A stretch of 20,826 nucleotides of DNA from a virus. A model generated the notes under the pieces. The model had not been told where the DNA came from. It worked only from the letters and a program-made list of their open reading frames with translations, and searched no databases. Made by a program: the position numbers and the translations under genes. Positions 1 to 6,933 of this stretch are shown here, in pieces; within the stretch, counting starts at the first letter, position 1; each line of letters starts with the position of its first letter. The stretch is from positions 1 through 20,826 of IMG/VR virus record IMGVR_UViG_3300045115_000139, one strand, 5' to 3'.

Positions 1-28
1 GAGGCTCTCTGTACAGAGAGAGAGCCTC
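1..28. repeat. Inverted repeat / palindrome upstream of the packaging genes
   Basis: Positions 1-10 (gaggctctct) are the exact reverse complement of 19-28. Nested inside, positions 5-20 form a perfect 16-bp palindrome centred on gtac. It could be the terminator stem of a gene left of the window, but no T-run follows. It could also be a protein-binding palindrome belonging to the packaging site. The left part is cut by the window edge, so the arms may be longer. Confidence 0.6.
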
Positions 29-51
29 GCGCTCTCCGGCAGCCATGTTTT

Positions 52-85
52 CGCAAAGCGTCCCGCAAACGGTCCGCAAAGCGTC
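52..85 (+). promoter_or_regulatory. Three 11-bp iterons, candidate terminase-binding (cosB/pac-like) site
   Basis: The unit cgcaaagcgtc occurs exactly at 52-62 and 75-85, and a variant, cgcaaacggtc, lies between them at 64-74. The three copies are nearly head-to-tail and in the same orientation, about 130 bp before a Nu1-like small terminase gene. In lambda, the small terminase binds repeated R sites of cosB that lie just upstream of its own gene, so position and architecture agree. The function is inferred; the repeats are seen directly. Confidence 0.45.
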
Positions 86-120
86 ACGGTACCCGAGAGG
101 AGAAAGATCGCACCCCACCC

Positions 121-146
121 GGGGGTAAGGAATCTATTCCAACCCC
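121..146. repeat. Imperfect hairpin in the pre-terminase region
   Basis: ggaat (129-133) and attcc (136-140) are exact reverse complements around a 2-nt centre. Outer gggg (122-125) and cccc (143-146) can pair with a small internal bulge. It lies between the iterons and the small terminase gene and may be part of the packaging signal or a leader structure. The rest of 86-216 shows no ORF, and I could not identify a convincing promoter in it. Confidence 0.35.
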
Positions 147-216
147 ACCCCGAAAGTAGGGTCCGTGGACTCGCGCCGTTTGCCTGTAAAACCCCCAAAA
201 GTGATCTGACCCTAAC

Positions 217-639
217 ATGAAACCCAAGGCTCAATGGACGGTCTGGCGGGCGGCCTCCGAGTTCGGGACGACCCGGGAGACCCTTATCCGGGCACTCCGT
301 GAGCGCGGCCACGTGATCAAGAAGGGTGCCCGCTTCACCACCATCGAAGTGCACGGTGCCTTGGCCGGGGACCTCAAGGCCGAGCGGGTGCGCAAGACCC
401 GGGCCGAGGCGGACTTGCTCGAGCTGGAACGCCGGAAAGAGACGGGCGACCTGATCGACTTCGAGACAGCGAAGGCCGTGCTGATCGAGCCTTGCCGGGC
501 GATCGCGGCGGCCATCAAGGACATGGGCGCCCGGCTGTGCGGGAAGTGCAACCCCTCGGACCCGCCCCTGGCGCGGGAAGTCATCGACCAGCACTGCCGC
601 GAGGTTTGCGCGGCCATCCAGGAGAGGTTCGGGCCATGA
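217..639 (+). CDS. terS: Phage terminase small subunit (Nu1-like)
   Basis: This 140-aa protein most likely binds the packaging site and loads the large terminase on phage DNA. Residues 9-45 read as a winged-helix/HTH segment (AASEFGTTRETLIRALRERG) of the type at the N-terminus of lambda Nu1. Residues 57-82 are the charged helix with the TRAEADLLELERRKETGDLID-like pattern (RAEADLLELERRKETGDL) typical of Nu1/TerS proteins, which mediates dimerisation. The start ATG has an A/C-rich leader with no Shine-Dalgarno sequence, as elsewhere in this phage. The stop overlaps the large terminase start by ATGA, so the two are translationally coupled. The family call rests on pattern and gene position; identity between TerS proteins is usually low. 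Confidence 0.82.
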   Translation: MKPKAQWTVWRAASEFGTTRETLIRALRERGHVIKKGARFTTIEVHGALAGDLKAERVRKTRAEADLLELERRKETGDLIDFETAKAVLIEPCRAIAAAIKDMGARLCGKCNPSDPPLAREVIDQHCREVCAAIQERFGP

Positions 640-2474
640 AACAGCGCATCCTTGCCGCCTTCCTCGCGCTGCTCGATTGGCCACCGATGCTCTCGGTAGT
701 CGAGTGGTGCCAGGCGGCACTGAGCCTGACGAGCATCCAGACGGACGTGCCTGGGCGCTACTCGGCCGCAATGACCCCCTACGTGACCGAACCGCTGAAC
801 AGTTTCGCCGACCCCTACGTGGAGACACTTGTCCTCTGCTGGGGGGCGCAAACGAGCAAGACCATGACGTTGATGGCTGGGGTATGCTGGTGGTTGCGCA
901 ACCAACCGTCGCCGACGATGTGGGTGATGCCCAACAAGGACCTCGCGCAGAGCTTCAGTGAAAACCGGTTGCAACCGTTCATGCAGAGTTGCGCTGAGCT
1001 ATGGGCGACCAGGACCACCGACCGGCACCGCTGGAAAAAGACCGAAATGGCGTTCCAGTCGGCGGTGCTCAACCTCATCGGGAGCAACTCGCCCGCGAAC
1101 CTCGCCAGCCGGCCCGCCCGACTCCTCGTGATGGATGAGACCGACAAATTCCCACACGCCACCGGCACCGAGGCCGGCGCGCTTGAGTTAGCCGAACTGA
1201 GGACGCGCACTTTCGCCAGCCCGAAGGTCGTGAAGACCAGCACCCCGAGCACGCCGGACGGCGCGATCTGGCAGGCATTCCTCGATGGCGACCAACGCCG
1301 CTTCTTCGTGCCCTGCCCTGTGTGCGGCAAGGACGTGATCTTGTGCCTCAACCCCGACAAATCGGCGTTGCCCCGCCTCGGCTGCGAGGCGAAGCTGACC
1401 TGGGACCCGGGAGCCAAAGGACCAGACGGCTGGGATTACCGGGTGGTCGATCTAAGCGCGCACTTCGTTTGCCCGCATTGCCAAGGCCGGATTGAAGAGC
1501 GCCAGAAAACCGCGATGCTGCGCGCCGGGCGTTGGCAACCGACCAACTCGCAGGCCGCGACCGGTGTGCGCAGCTACCATTTGCCTGCCTTTTACGCCCC
1601 CTGGCGCAAGACCACTTGGGGTCGGCTGGCCGTCGATTTCCTGCGGGCTCAGGAGAGCGTCGAGGGCCTGCGCGGCTACATTTGCGGTACACTCGCCGAG
1701 CCCGACATGGCCCAATGGGAGGGGGGGGCGAGCGCTCGGCGCTCCGAGCGCATCGTCACCGCGGCGGACCCCCTGACGAAAGCCGTGCGGATCATCACCT
1801 GCGACGTGCAGCGCGACCATCTCTGGTTCGTGTGCCGCGAGTGGGCCCCTGGCGGGGTCTCGCGGCTCGTCGAGTGGGGCAGGCTCGGGACCCTCGACGA
1901 TCTGCGCTTGACCCAACAACGCCTCGAGGTGGCGCCGGACCTGTGCGGCGTCGATTCAGGTTTCGAGGCCACGGCGGTCTATCGCGACTGTGCGCGCTGG
2001 GGGTGGTTCGCGGTCCGCGGTGACGCGCGCGAATCCTGGCCACATCATGGCCGCCGCGGGACTATGGTGCTACGGCCCTATGTTGTGCGGCAATTCGATC
2101 CTCTGCTCGGGACTTCGGCACAGGGCGCCACCCGGATCAGCGAACTAAGGTGGAGCAACCCCTCGGTCAAGGACGTGCTGGCCCGGTTGCGCGACGGGGG
2201 ACGGTCGCCCGTGGCCTGGGAAGTGCCCGAGCGTTGGGCGTCTGAGGACTACTTTCGGCATCTGGACGGCGAATACAAGACGCGCCGGTTCAACGCGCGC
2301 ACAGGCCGCGCCTCATGGGAATGGGTTCGCCGCTCGCGGCACTGGCCGAACCACCTGCTCGACTGCGAGGCCATGCAGGTCGCCGTCGCGCTCTATTTGC
2401 GGATTCTGCCCCTCCTCGCCGACAGTGACGCCGAAACCGACGCAACCCCCGATGAACGAGCCCCAGCCACCTGA
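636..2474 (+). CDS. terL: Phage terminase large subunit (GpA family)
   Basis: This 612-aa ATPase/nuclease pumps DNA into the prohead and cuts it. In order: an unusual Walker A-like loop at about 69-77 (WGAQTSKTM) as in lambda gpA; Walker B at 161-172 (ARLLVMDETDKF) with D167/E168; a coupling motif at 201-205 (TSTPS); two CxxC pairs at 227/230 and 279/282 forming a zinc-knuckle insertion; and a C-terminal nuclease half with candidate metal ligands D390 (TCDVQRDH), D440 (GVDSGFEA) and D576 (LDCEAM). I chose the ATG at 636 because it gives the ATGA overlap with the small subunit and the normal family length. An in-frame start at 492 would lie inside terS. The 3' end overlaps the next small gene. 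Confidence 0.95.
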   Translation: MKQRILAAFLALLDWPPMLSVVEWCQAALSLTSIQTDVPGRYSAAMTPYVTEPLNSFADPYVETLVLCWGAQTSKTMTLMAGVCWWLRNQPSPTMWVMPNKDLAQSFSENRLQPFMQSCAELWATRTTDRHRWKKTEMAFQSAVLNLIGSNSPANLASRPARLLVMDETDKFPHATGTEAGALELAELRTRTFASPKVVKTSTPSTPDGAIWQAFLDGDQRRFFVPCPVCGKDVILCLNPDKSALPRLGCEAKLTWDPGAKGPDGWDYRVVDLSAHFVCPHCQGRIEERQKTAMLRAGRWQPTNSQAATGVRSYHLPAFYAPWRKTTWGRLAVDFLRAQESVEGLRGYICGTLAEPDMAQWEGGASARRSERIVTAADPLTKAVRIITCDVQRDHLWFVCREWAPGGVSRLVEWGRLGTLDDLRLTQQRLEVAPDLCGVDSGFEATAVYRDCARWGWFAVRGDARESWPHHGRRGTMVLRPYVVRQFDPLLGTSAQGATRISELRWSNPSVKDVLARLRDGGRSPVAWEVPERWASEDYFRHLDGEYKTRRFNARTGRASWEWVRRSRHWPNHLLDCEAMQVAVALYLRILPLLADSDAETDATPDERAPAT

Positions 2475-2652
2475 GGAAGATCAGTTGCTCGATTGCAAAA
2501 CGCTGGCCGAGCGACTCAACCGGAGCCGGACCTACATCTACGCCATGAGACGCCAAGGCTTCCCCATGCCGGGCGCACGGGCCACTTTGGCCGAGGCCCG
2601 CAGATGGCTGGCGACCCACCCCGAGCCCCGTTCCTGCGACTCAGACCCATGA
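2452..2652 (+). CDS. Small helix-turn-helix DNA-binding protein
   Basis: This 66-aa protein has a MerR/excisionase-like HTH: LLDCKTLAERLNRSRTYIYA is a helix-turn-helix segment, followed by RRQGFPMPG, the short wing typical of helix-turn-helix domain proteins of the AlpA/Xis type. Its role is unknown. Sitting between terminase and portal it could be an extra packaging-site binder or a late-gene regulator. I prefer the ATG at 2452 because its leader (cgcaacccccg) is A/C-rich like other starts here; a GTG at 2425 in the same frame would add nine residues. The gene begins inside the terL 3' end. Codons for the wing are duplicated 200 bp downstream. Confidence 0.62.
   Translation: MNEPQPPEEDQLLDCKTLAERLNRSRTYIYAMRRQGFPMPGARATLAEARRWLATHPEPRSCDSDP
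2542..2580 (+). repeat. Direct repeat, copy 1 (inside the HTH gene)
   Basis: Positions 2551-2580 (30 bp) are identical to 2751-2780, and the extension 2542-2548 matches 2742-2748, so 37 of 39 bases match. The offset between the copies is exactly 200 bp. This copy encodes the RRQGFPMPGAR wing of the HTH protein. Confidence 0.9.
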
Positions 2653-2686
2653 AGGATGGAGCCCCGCGCCGCCCTCGCCGATAATT

Positions 2687-2713
2687 CGGACAAATCGGCT
2701 TTTAAATTGTCCG
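2687..2713 (+). terminator. Weak hairpin after the HTH gene
   Basis: cggacaa (2687-2693) pairs with ttgtccg (2707-2713) around a 13-nt AT-rich loop, followed by tgttttc. It resembles a weak intrinsic terminator at the end of the terminase unit, but the stem is only 7 bp and the T-tract is interrupted. Confidence 0.3.
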
Positions 2714-2741
2714 TGTTTTCACGGCGCATGGTCAACGTTAT

Positions 2742-2780
2742 GCCATGACGCGCCAAGGCTTCCCCATGCCGGGCGCACGG
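2742..2780 (+). repeat. Direct repeat, copy 2 (non-coding)
   Basis: This is the second copy of the 39-bp segment in the HTH gene. Here it stands in the gap, with no intact HTH frame around it, directly before a remnant of a different HTH gene. It looks like a recombination scar or a partial duplication. Confidence 0.85.
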
Positions 2781-2788
2781 CCCAACAG

Positions 2789-2910
2789 GGCAATGGCGGA
2801 AGCTTCGATCTCTTCCGCCTCACGAAATCAAAGGAAGTGGTGGACCTGTGTGCCAACACGGTTCGGACTTTCCACAAGCGGGGCCTCCCGTTCTACAAGT
2901 CGGGCTCGCG
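2789..2910 (+). pseudogene. Remnant of a second small HTH gene
   Basis: One frame of this stretch reads like the N-terminal half of a small HTH protein: GSFDLFRLTKSKEVVDLC, then ANTVRTFHKRGLPFYKSG, a recognition helix and wing. No ATG exists in this frame. The reading ends immediately after the wing in a 10-bp tandem repeat whose period is not a multiple of three. A complete member would continue with a final strand and helix, which are missing. I infer a decayed or truncated gene; the alternative is a chance reading in a GC-rich frame. A GTG at 2837 is the only plausible in-frame start and would cut into the first helix. Confidence 0.38.
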
Positions 2911-2950
2911 GAACAATACGGAACAATACGGAACAATACGGAACAATACG
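2911..2950 (+). repeat. Four perfect copies of a 10-bp tandem repeat
   Basis: The unit gaacaatacg is repeated four times without a mismatch. It is AT-richer than anything nearby and sits exactly where the HTH remnant breaks off. Such arrays usually arise by slippage and vary in copy number between relatives. It lies in a gap of about 340 bp between genes that also holds the duplicated segment and a hairpin; the rest of the gap shows nothing clear. Confidence 0.95.
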
Positions 2951-2991
2951 GACTATGGACAAAACCCGAAAACGTGCCCGAAGCTTGAGGC

Positions 2992-3363
2992 GTGGCAGCG
3001 GCCTCTTTCGATTACCGGCGCATGTGGCTCGGGCGGCAATACCGCCGCGCGGTCGCTTCGGGCGTCTCGCTGCTCACCCAGCTTCAGACTGAGGGTGATG
3101 CCCGGATCGCCGCCACCGAGACCGGGCAGATCGTCGCCACCACGGCGGGCAACGGTCTCAGCGTTGGCTTCTCCAACCCGGGCGCCGCGGGTTCAACCCC
3201 CGCCCAAATGGCGTCCCTCTGCGGCGAGATGCTGCGGCGCTACGATGACGCCAAGTCCACCCTTGGCGGGTCTCCGACCGATGCGCAAATCTACGCCAAG
3301 ATGCTCGCGGACCTGGTCAGCATCCCGGCCTACGGACACGAATTCGCCGACCTCACGAAATGA
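2992..3363 (+). CDS. Small pre-portal protein, possible head-tail joining protein (gpW position)
   Basis: This 123-aa protein lies between terminase and portal, the place of gpW in lambda-like genomes, and its stop overlaps the portal start by ATGA. I do not recognise its family. It has a basic N-terminus (SFDYRRMWLGRQYRRAVASG), a helical middle and a C-terminal pair of helices ending in FADLTK. The GTG at 2992 is the first start after an in-frame stop at 2986, with gagg only one base before it. An ATG at 3022 would give 113 aa and is equally possible. A head-tail joining role is inferred from position alone. Confidence 0.6.
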   Translation: MAAASFDYRRMWLGRQYRRAVASGVSLLTQLQTEGDARIAATETGQIVATTAGNGLSVGFSNPGAAGSTPAQMASLCGEMLRRYDDAKSTLGGSPTDAQIYAKMLADLVSIPAYGHEFADLTK

Positions 3364-4811
3364 GCGGCGCATCTCTCATCCTCGGCCCGGACGGCCGCCC
3401 GGCGCGGCAAATCGACGCTGTGCGCGCCTACTACGAGGCGGCCCGGTGGACGCCTGCCCGCTCGCAGCCACTCACATCCTACGTCGATGCTCGTCAGGAC
3501 ATCTCGCGCTGGTCACGCTCCCGCATTGCGAGCAAGGCCCGCTATCTCGAGGCCAACAGCCCGACCTTTGACGGCCTCGCGACCCGCCTCGCCGACCTCG
3601 TCGTCTCGACCGGCATCACCCCCACCCCGGCCACTTCGAGCAAGCGCTTCAACGCCGCGGCGGCGGAATTCTGGCGCCAATGGTCAGGCGCCTGTGAGTT
3701 GACGGGGGCGCTCGACTTCGGCGGCCTGCTCTGGCTCGCCTACCGGCGCGGTCCGGTCATCGACGGCGATTGCGGCATCCTCCTCACCTGGGGCGACGAC
3801 AACACGCCGAAGCTCCAAATCATCGAGTCCCATCGGCTCGCGGGGGACAGCCCCAAGCCCGACTTCGACGGCGTCACCCTCGACCCCCTCGGCAGACCCC
3901 TCGGCTACACCATCACGACCACCGCCGCCGACAACTCGACCAGCACCACCACCGTGCCGGCGTCATCGCTCGTCCTCTGCATGTTGCCGACCCGCGCCCA
4001 CCAGGCCCGCGGCATGAGCATGTTCGCCAGCGCCATCCATGAGTTCGAGGATGTTGACGACATCCTGGCCCTCGAGAAAGCGGCGGTCAAAAAGGCGTCG
4101 AGCCAGGTCGATGTCATCTACTCCCAGCAGAATCCCGAAGAAAACCCGACCGCCTTCGGCATCGGCAAGAGCGTCCGGACGCTCAACGACGGCACGCAGA
4201 GGGTCGAATACTACAAGCAGGTCACCGGCACCGAAACCAAAGTCCTCATGCCCGAGGACCGCTACCAGATCGTCGAGAGCAACCGTCCGTCGAACGCCTG
4301 GGCGGGATTCATGGATTTCCTTGACAAGACGGTCTGCCGCCCCTCGGGCATTTCGGCCAACGTGCTCCTTGACCTCAAGGTGGGCGGGGCCGACACGCGC
4401 AAGGACGTGGCCCAAGCCCGGCGCACCATCGCGCGCCACCAGGCCATGCTCGTGCGCAAGGCTCAGGCGATTTACGAATACGCGCTGAGCTGGGCCATCG
4501 ACAAGGGCATGGTCGCGAACGCGCCCCTCGAATGGCAGCGGTGCGAATGGCACCTGCCGCCGGACCTGACCGTTGACGCTGGCCGCGACAGCCAGGCCGA
4601 CCGCGAGGATGTCAAGGCGGGCCTGCTCACCCGCCGCGAATACTGGGCGCGCTTCGGCCTCGACTGGCGCGAGCAGACCGAACAGAAGGCCATCGAGGCG
4701 GCGGCCATCAACGAACTTGCCCGGCGTTACAAGGTCGAGCGCGCCGAGATCGCGCTGCTCGATCCGAGCGAACTGGCCGTCCGCGCGGTCAACCCCGACC
4801 CCCAGCCATGA
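3360..4811 (+). CDS. Phage portal protein (lambda gpB-like)
   Basis: This 483-aa protein forms the dodecameric ring at the head vertex through which DNA passes. It has the hallmarks of the lambda family: an N-terminal region with RYLEANSPTFDGLATRLADLVV (arginine-rich, followed by an Asn/Asp-containing helix), the core motif IDGDCGILLTW, the segment IIESHRLAG, the RGMSMFASAIHEFEDVDD stretch before the long crown helix, and the C-terminal LLDLKVGGADTRKDVAQAR helix. Length fits the family. The gene is coupled to both neighbours by ATGA overlaps, giving the classical order TerL - joining protein - portal - protease. Confidence 0.93.
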   Translation: MSGASLILGPDGRPARQIDAVRAYYEAARWTPARSQPLTSYVDARQDISRWSRSRIASKARYLEANSPTFDGLATRLADLVVSTGITPTPATSSKRFNAAAAEFWRQWSGACELTGALDFGGLLWLAYRRGPVIDGDCGILLTWGDDNTPKLQIIESHRLAGDSPKPDFDGVTLDPLGRPLGYTITTTAADNSTSTTTVPASSLVLCMLPTRAHQARGMSMFASAIHEFEDVDDILALEKAAVKKASSQVDVIYSQQNPEENPTAFGIGKSVRTLNDGTQRVEYYKQVTGTETKVLMPEDRYQIVESNRPSNAWAGFMDFLDKTVCRPSGISANVLLDLKVGGADTRKDVAQARRTIARHQAMLVRKAQAIYEYALSWAIDKGMVANAPLEWQRCEWHLPPDLTVDAGRDSQADREDVKAGLLTRREYWARFGLDWREQTEQKAIEAAAINELARRYKVERAEIALLDPSELAVRAVNPDPQP

Positions 4812-5938
4812 AAGCGCGCACCTGGTTCAACATCGCCAACAAGGCCGCGCCGAACGTCGAACTCTACCTGTTCGACGAAATCGGGGGCTGGGGCATCAGC
4901 GCGCGCGATTTCGCCGCGCAACTCAAGGAAGTCCCCGCGTCGTCCAAGATCACCGTGCGGATCAATTCCCCGGGCGGAAACGTCTTCGACGGGCTCGCGG
5001 TGCATTCGCTGCTCGCGTCTCGCAAGGAGCACGTCACCTGTCAGGTGGACGGCCTCGCCGCCAGCATCGCCAGCGTCATTGCGCTGGCCGGCTCCAAGAC
5101 CCGCGCGAGCAAGAACGCCCTCGTCATGATGCATGATCCGGCTGGCGCTGTCGTCGGCGACTCCGAAGACATGCGCTCGATGGCGTCTGTCCTGGACAAG
5201 ATTCGCGACCAGATCGCCGGCGTCTATAGCGCCAAGACGGGCAAAACCCTCGAGGAATGCCGCAAGGCGATGGATGCCGAGACCTGGATGACCGCCGATG
5301 ACGCACAAGCCTGGGGCCTGATCGACGAGATCAGCGAGCCCGTGCAGGTCGCCAACTACGATTTGAGCCGGTTCAAAAACGCACCCGCCGGGTGCGGCGC
5401 CGGCTCTCAACAACCGGAGGGATCAACCTCCAAGTCACCAACAGTACCTATGGAAAAGCTCCTAAAGGCTCTGGTGGAGGCGAAGCTTATTCCCTCCACA
5501 AAACTCGAAGACGCTGAGGCCGCCGAGATTTTCGCGGCGTCCTGGAAGCGTCGTCTCGAAGACGAAGCCGCCCTCACCACCGAAAACAAGAAGCTCACCG
5601 ACACCATCGAGACGCAGCGCCGGCAACAGGCCGACGCCATCGTCAACGCGGCAGTGGCCGCGGGCAAGATCAAGGACGACGCCGGCCTCAAGGCCAAGTG
5701 GGTCGAGGCGTGCCTGCGTGACCTCGATGGCGCAAAGGCCATGCTCAACGGAATGCCCGAGATCAGACCCGCCGCGGGTTCGCCGCCGATCCCGTCCGGC
5801 TCGTCAGCGGCGCAAGGCGACATCCTGGCGCAGTACAACGCGATGGCCGATGGGAAGGCCAAGGCGGATTTCCTCCGCGATCACGCCAACGAACTCCTGC
5901 GCGCCGCGCGTGCCCAACAGAAGGCCGCGGTCCGCTAG
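4808..5938 (+). CDS. ClpP-like prohead protease fused to a scaffold domain
   Basis: This 376-aa protein has a ClpP-fold head-maturation protease at residues 15-180 and a scaffold-like C-terminal tail. Visible features: INSPGGNVFDG (52-62), the nucleophile motif GLAAS with Ser86, VMMHDPAG with His109, and Asp156 in KAMDAETWMTADDAQAWG, giving a complete Ser-His-Asp triad. Residues 187-214 are a flexible linker. Residues 215-376 are charged, with a coiled-coil-like section (about 245-290), as expected for an internal scaffold removed by the protease during capsid expansion. It overlaps the portal by ATGA and precedes the capsid gene. An internal ATG at codon 215 may give a separate scaffold. Confidence 0.92.
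   Translation: MKARTWFNIANKAAPNVELYLFDEIGGWGISARDFAAQLKEVPASSKITVRINSPGGNVFDGLAVHSLLASRKEHVTCQVDGLAASIASVIALAGSKTRASKNALVMMHDPAGAVVGDSEDMRSMASVLDKIRDQIAGVYSAKTGKTLEECRKAMDAETWMTADDAQAWGLIDEISEPVQVANYDLSRFKNAPAGCGAGSQQPEGSTSKSPTVPMEKLLKALVEAKLIPSTKLEDAEAAEIFAASWKRRLEDEAALTTENKKLTDTIETQRRQQADAIVNAAVAAGKIKDDAGLKAKWVEACLRDLDGAKAMLNGMPEIRPAAGSPPIPSGSSAAQGDILAQYNAMADGKAKADFLRDHANELLRAARAQQKAAVR
5450..5938 (+). CDS. Possible nested scaffold protein from an internal start
   Basis: The in-frame ATG at codon 215 of the protease gene begins exactly at the start of the scaffold domain (MEKLLKALVEAKLIP) and would give 162 aa. The preceding bases (caagtcaccaacagtacct) are A/C-rich like the leaders of genuine starts in this phage and unlike the surrounding coding DNA. 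Further upstream, ggagg (5416-5420) can pair with cctcc (5427-5431) around a 6-nt loop. Lambda makes scaffold Nu3 from an internal start in its protease gene C in the same way. This is inference from position and base composition; the domain could equally be made only as a fusion. Confidence 0.42.
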   Translation: MEKLLKALVEAKLIPSTKLEDAEAAEIFAASWKRRLEDEAALTTENKKLTDTIETQRRQQADAIVNAAVAAGKIKDDAGLKAKWVEACLRDLDGAKAMLNGMPEIRPAAGSPPIPSGSSAAQGDILAQYNAMADGKAKADFLRDHANELLRAARAQQKAAVR

Positions 5939-5974
5939 CCAACTTTCAAGCAAAGCCTCAACTAACGCACCAAT

Positions 5975-6871
5975 ATGGCTAACACACTCACTAACATGCA
6001 GGCGCGCATCTTCGCTGATGCCGCCATCCGCAAGTTCAACGACATACTCCTGCCGCTCGCCGCGATCTCGACCTCGTTCGAGTCCGAGGCGAAGCGCCGC
6101 GGCGACACCGTGCGCGTGCCGGTCTTTCCGACCCTCACCGCCGCCTCGTTCAGCGGCGATTACAGCGCTGCGGACAAGACCATCACGGGCGTGGACGTGT
6201 CGATCGACCAGCACTACTTCTCCTCCGTCGCGATGACGGATCGTGAGGTTGCCGAGAGCCCGGCCGACTACTTCACCAACCTGGGCCAGCAGGAAGCCAA
6301 GGCCGTCGCCAAGCAAGTCCTCACCGGGGTCATGAGCACCATCACCGCCGCCGCCTTCGGCAACGCCGCCGGCGACAAGCTGGTGGTTGCCTCGACCGCC
6401 TTCAACGCCGAGTCCATCGCGGACCTGCGCGGCAAGTCCGTCAAGAAAGGCATCCCGGCCGGCGACGCCGCGATTGTCCTCGGGCCGGACTACTACGTGG
6501 CCTTGCTCAAGGACACGACCCTCAACGCGGGCGCCCTGGGCAGTCCGCAGGCCGTGCAGGATGGAAAAGTCCCGCGTCTGTTCGGGTTCAACAACATCTT
6601 CGAGTGCAACTTCGTCCCGGGCAACTCGGAGAATCTCACGGGCTTCGTTTGTTCCCGCCAGGCACTCGCGGCCGCGATCCGCTATCTCGCGCCGCAAAGC
6701 ACCGATGGCCTCATCGACGCCGGCATGGTCTCCGATGATGAATCGGGCATCACCCTGGGCGTCCGCGTCATCCCGCAGCCGTTGGCCGGCAAGGTCCACT
6801 ATGTGACCGAATGCCTCTGGGGCCAGAAGGCCCTCGACGGTGCCGCGCTCGTCCGCATCCTCAGCGCCTAA
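5975..6871 (+). CDS. Major capsid protein (HK97-fold candidate)
   Basis: This 298-aa protein directly follows the protease/scaffold gene, the expected place of the major head subunit. The sequence supports it: an N-terminal helix (MQARIFADAAIRKFNDIL), the GDTVRVPVFPT strand typical of E-loop/P-domain regions, VAMTDREVAESP before the spine helix, a central A-domain-like part (IVLGPDYYVALLKD), and a C-terminal strand set ending in GAALVRILSA. The leader is long, A/C-rich (caactaacgcaccaat) and without Shine-Dalgarno. A strong hairpin follows the stop codon. I recognise the capsid type by layout rather than by a named family. Confidence 0.85.
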   Translation: MANTLTNMQARIFADAAIRKFNDILLPLAAISTSFESEAKRRGDTVRVPVFPTLTAASFSGDYSAADKTITGVDVSIDQHYFSSVAMTDREVAESPADYFTNLGQQEAKAVAKQVLTGVMSTITAAAFGNAAGDKLVVASTAFNAESIADLRGKSVKKGIPAGDAAIVLGPDYYVALLKDTTLNAGALGSPQAVQDGKVPRLFGFNNIFECNFVPGNSENLTGFVCSRQALAAAIRYLAPQSTDGLIDAGMVSDDESGITLGVRVIPQPLAGKVHYVTECLWGQKALDGAALVRILSA

Positions 6872-6877
6872 CCCTGA

Positions 6878-6913
6878 CCAGGCCCGGCGCTGCTCATGTG
6901 GCGCCGGGCTTGG
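6878..6913 (+). terminator. Strong hairpin after the capsid gene
   Basis: A stem of 13 pairs (one G-U) forms between 6878-6890 and 6901-6913 around a 10-nt loop; the core gcccggcgc/gcgccgggc is perfect. No T-tract follows, so it is not a classical intrinsic terminator. It could be a partial attenuator or an RNA-stabilising 3' structure that raises capsid mRNA relative to downstream genes. Confidence 0.5.
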
Positions 6914-6933
6914 GCTCAACGCATCCCTCCCAT

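Noticed and set aside
2911-2950. CRISPR array
   Set aside because: The four repeats are 10 bp and directly adjacent without spacers, so this is a plain tandem repeat.
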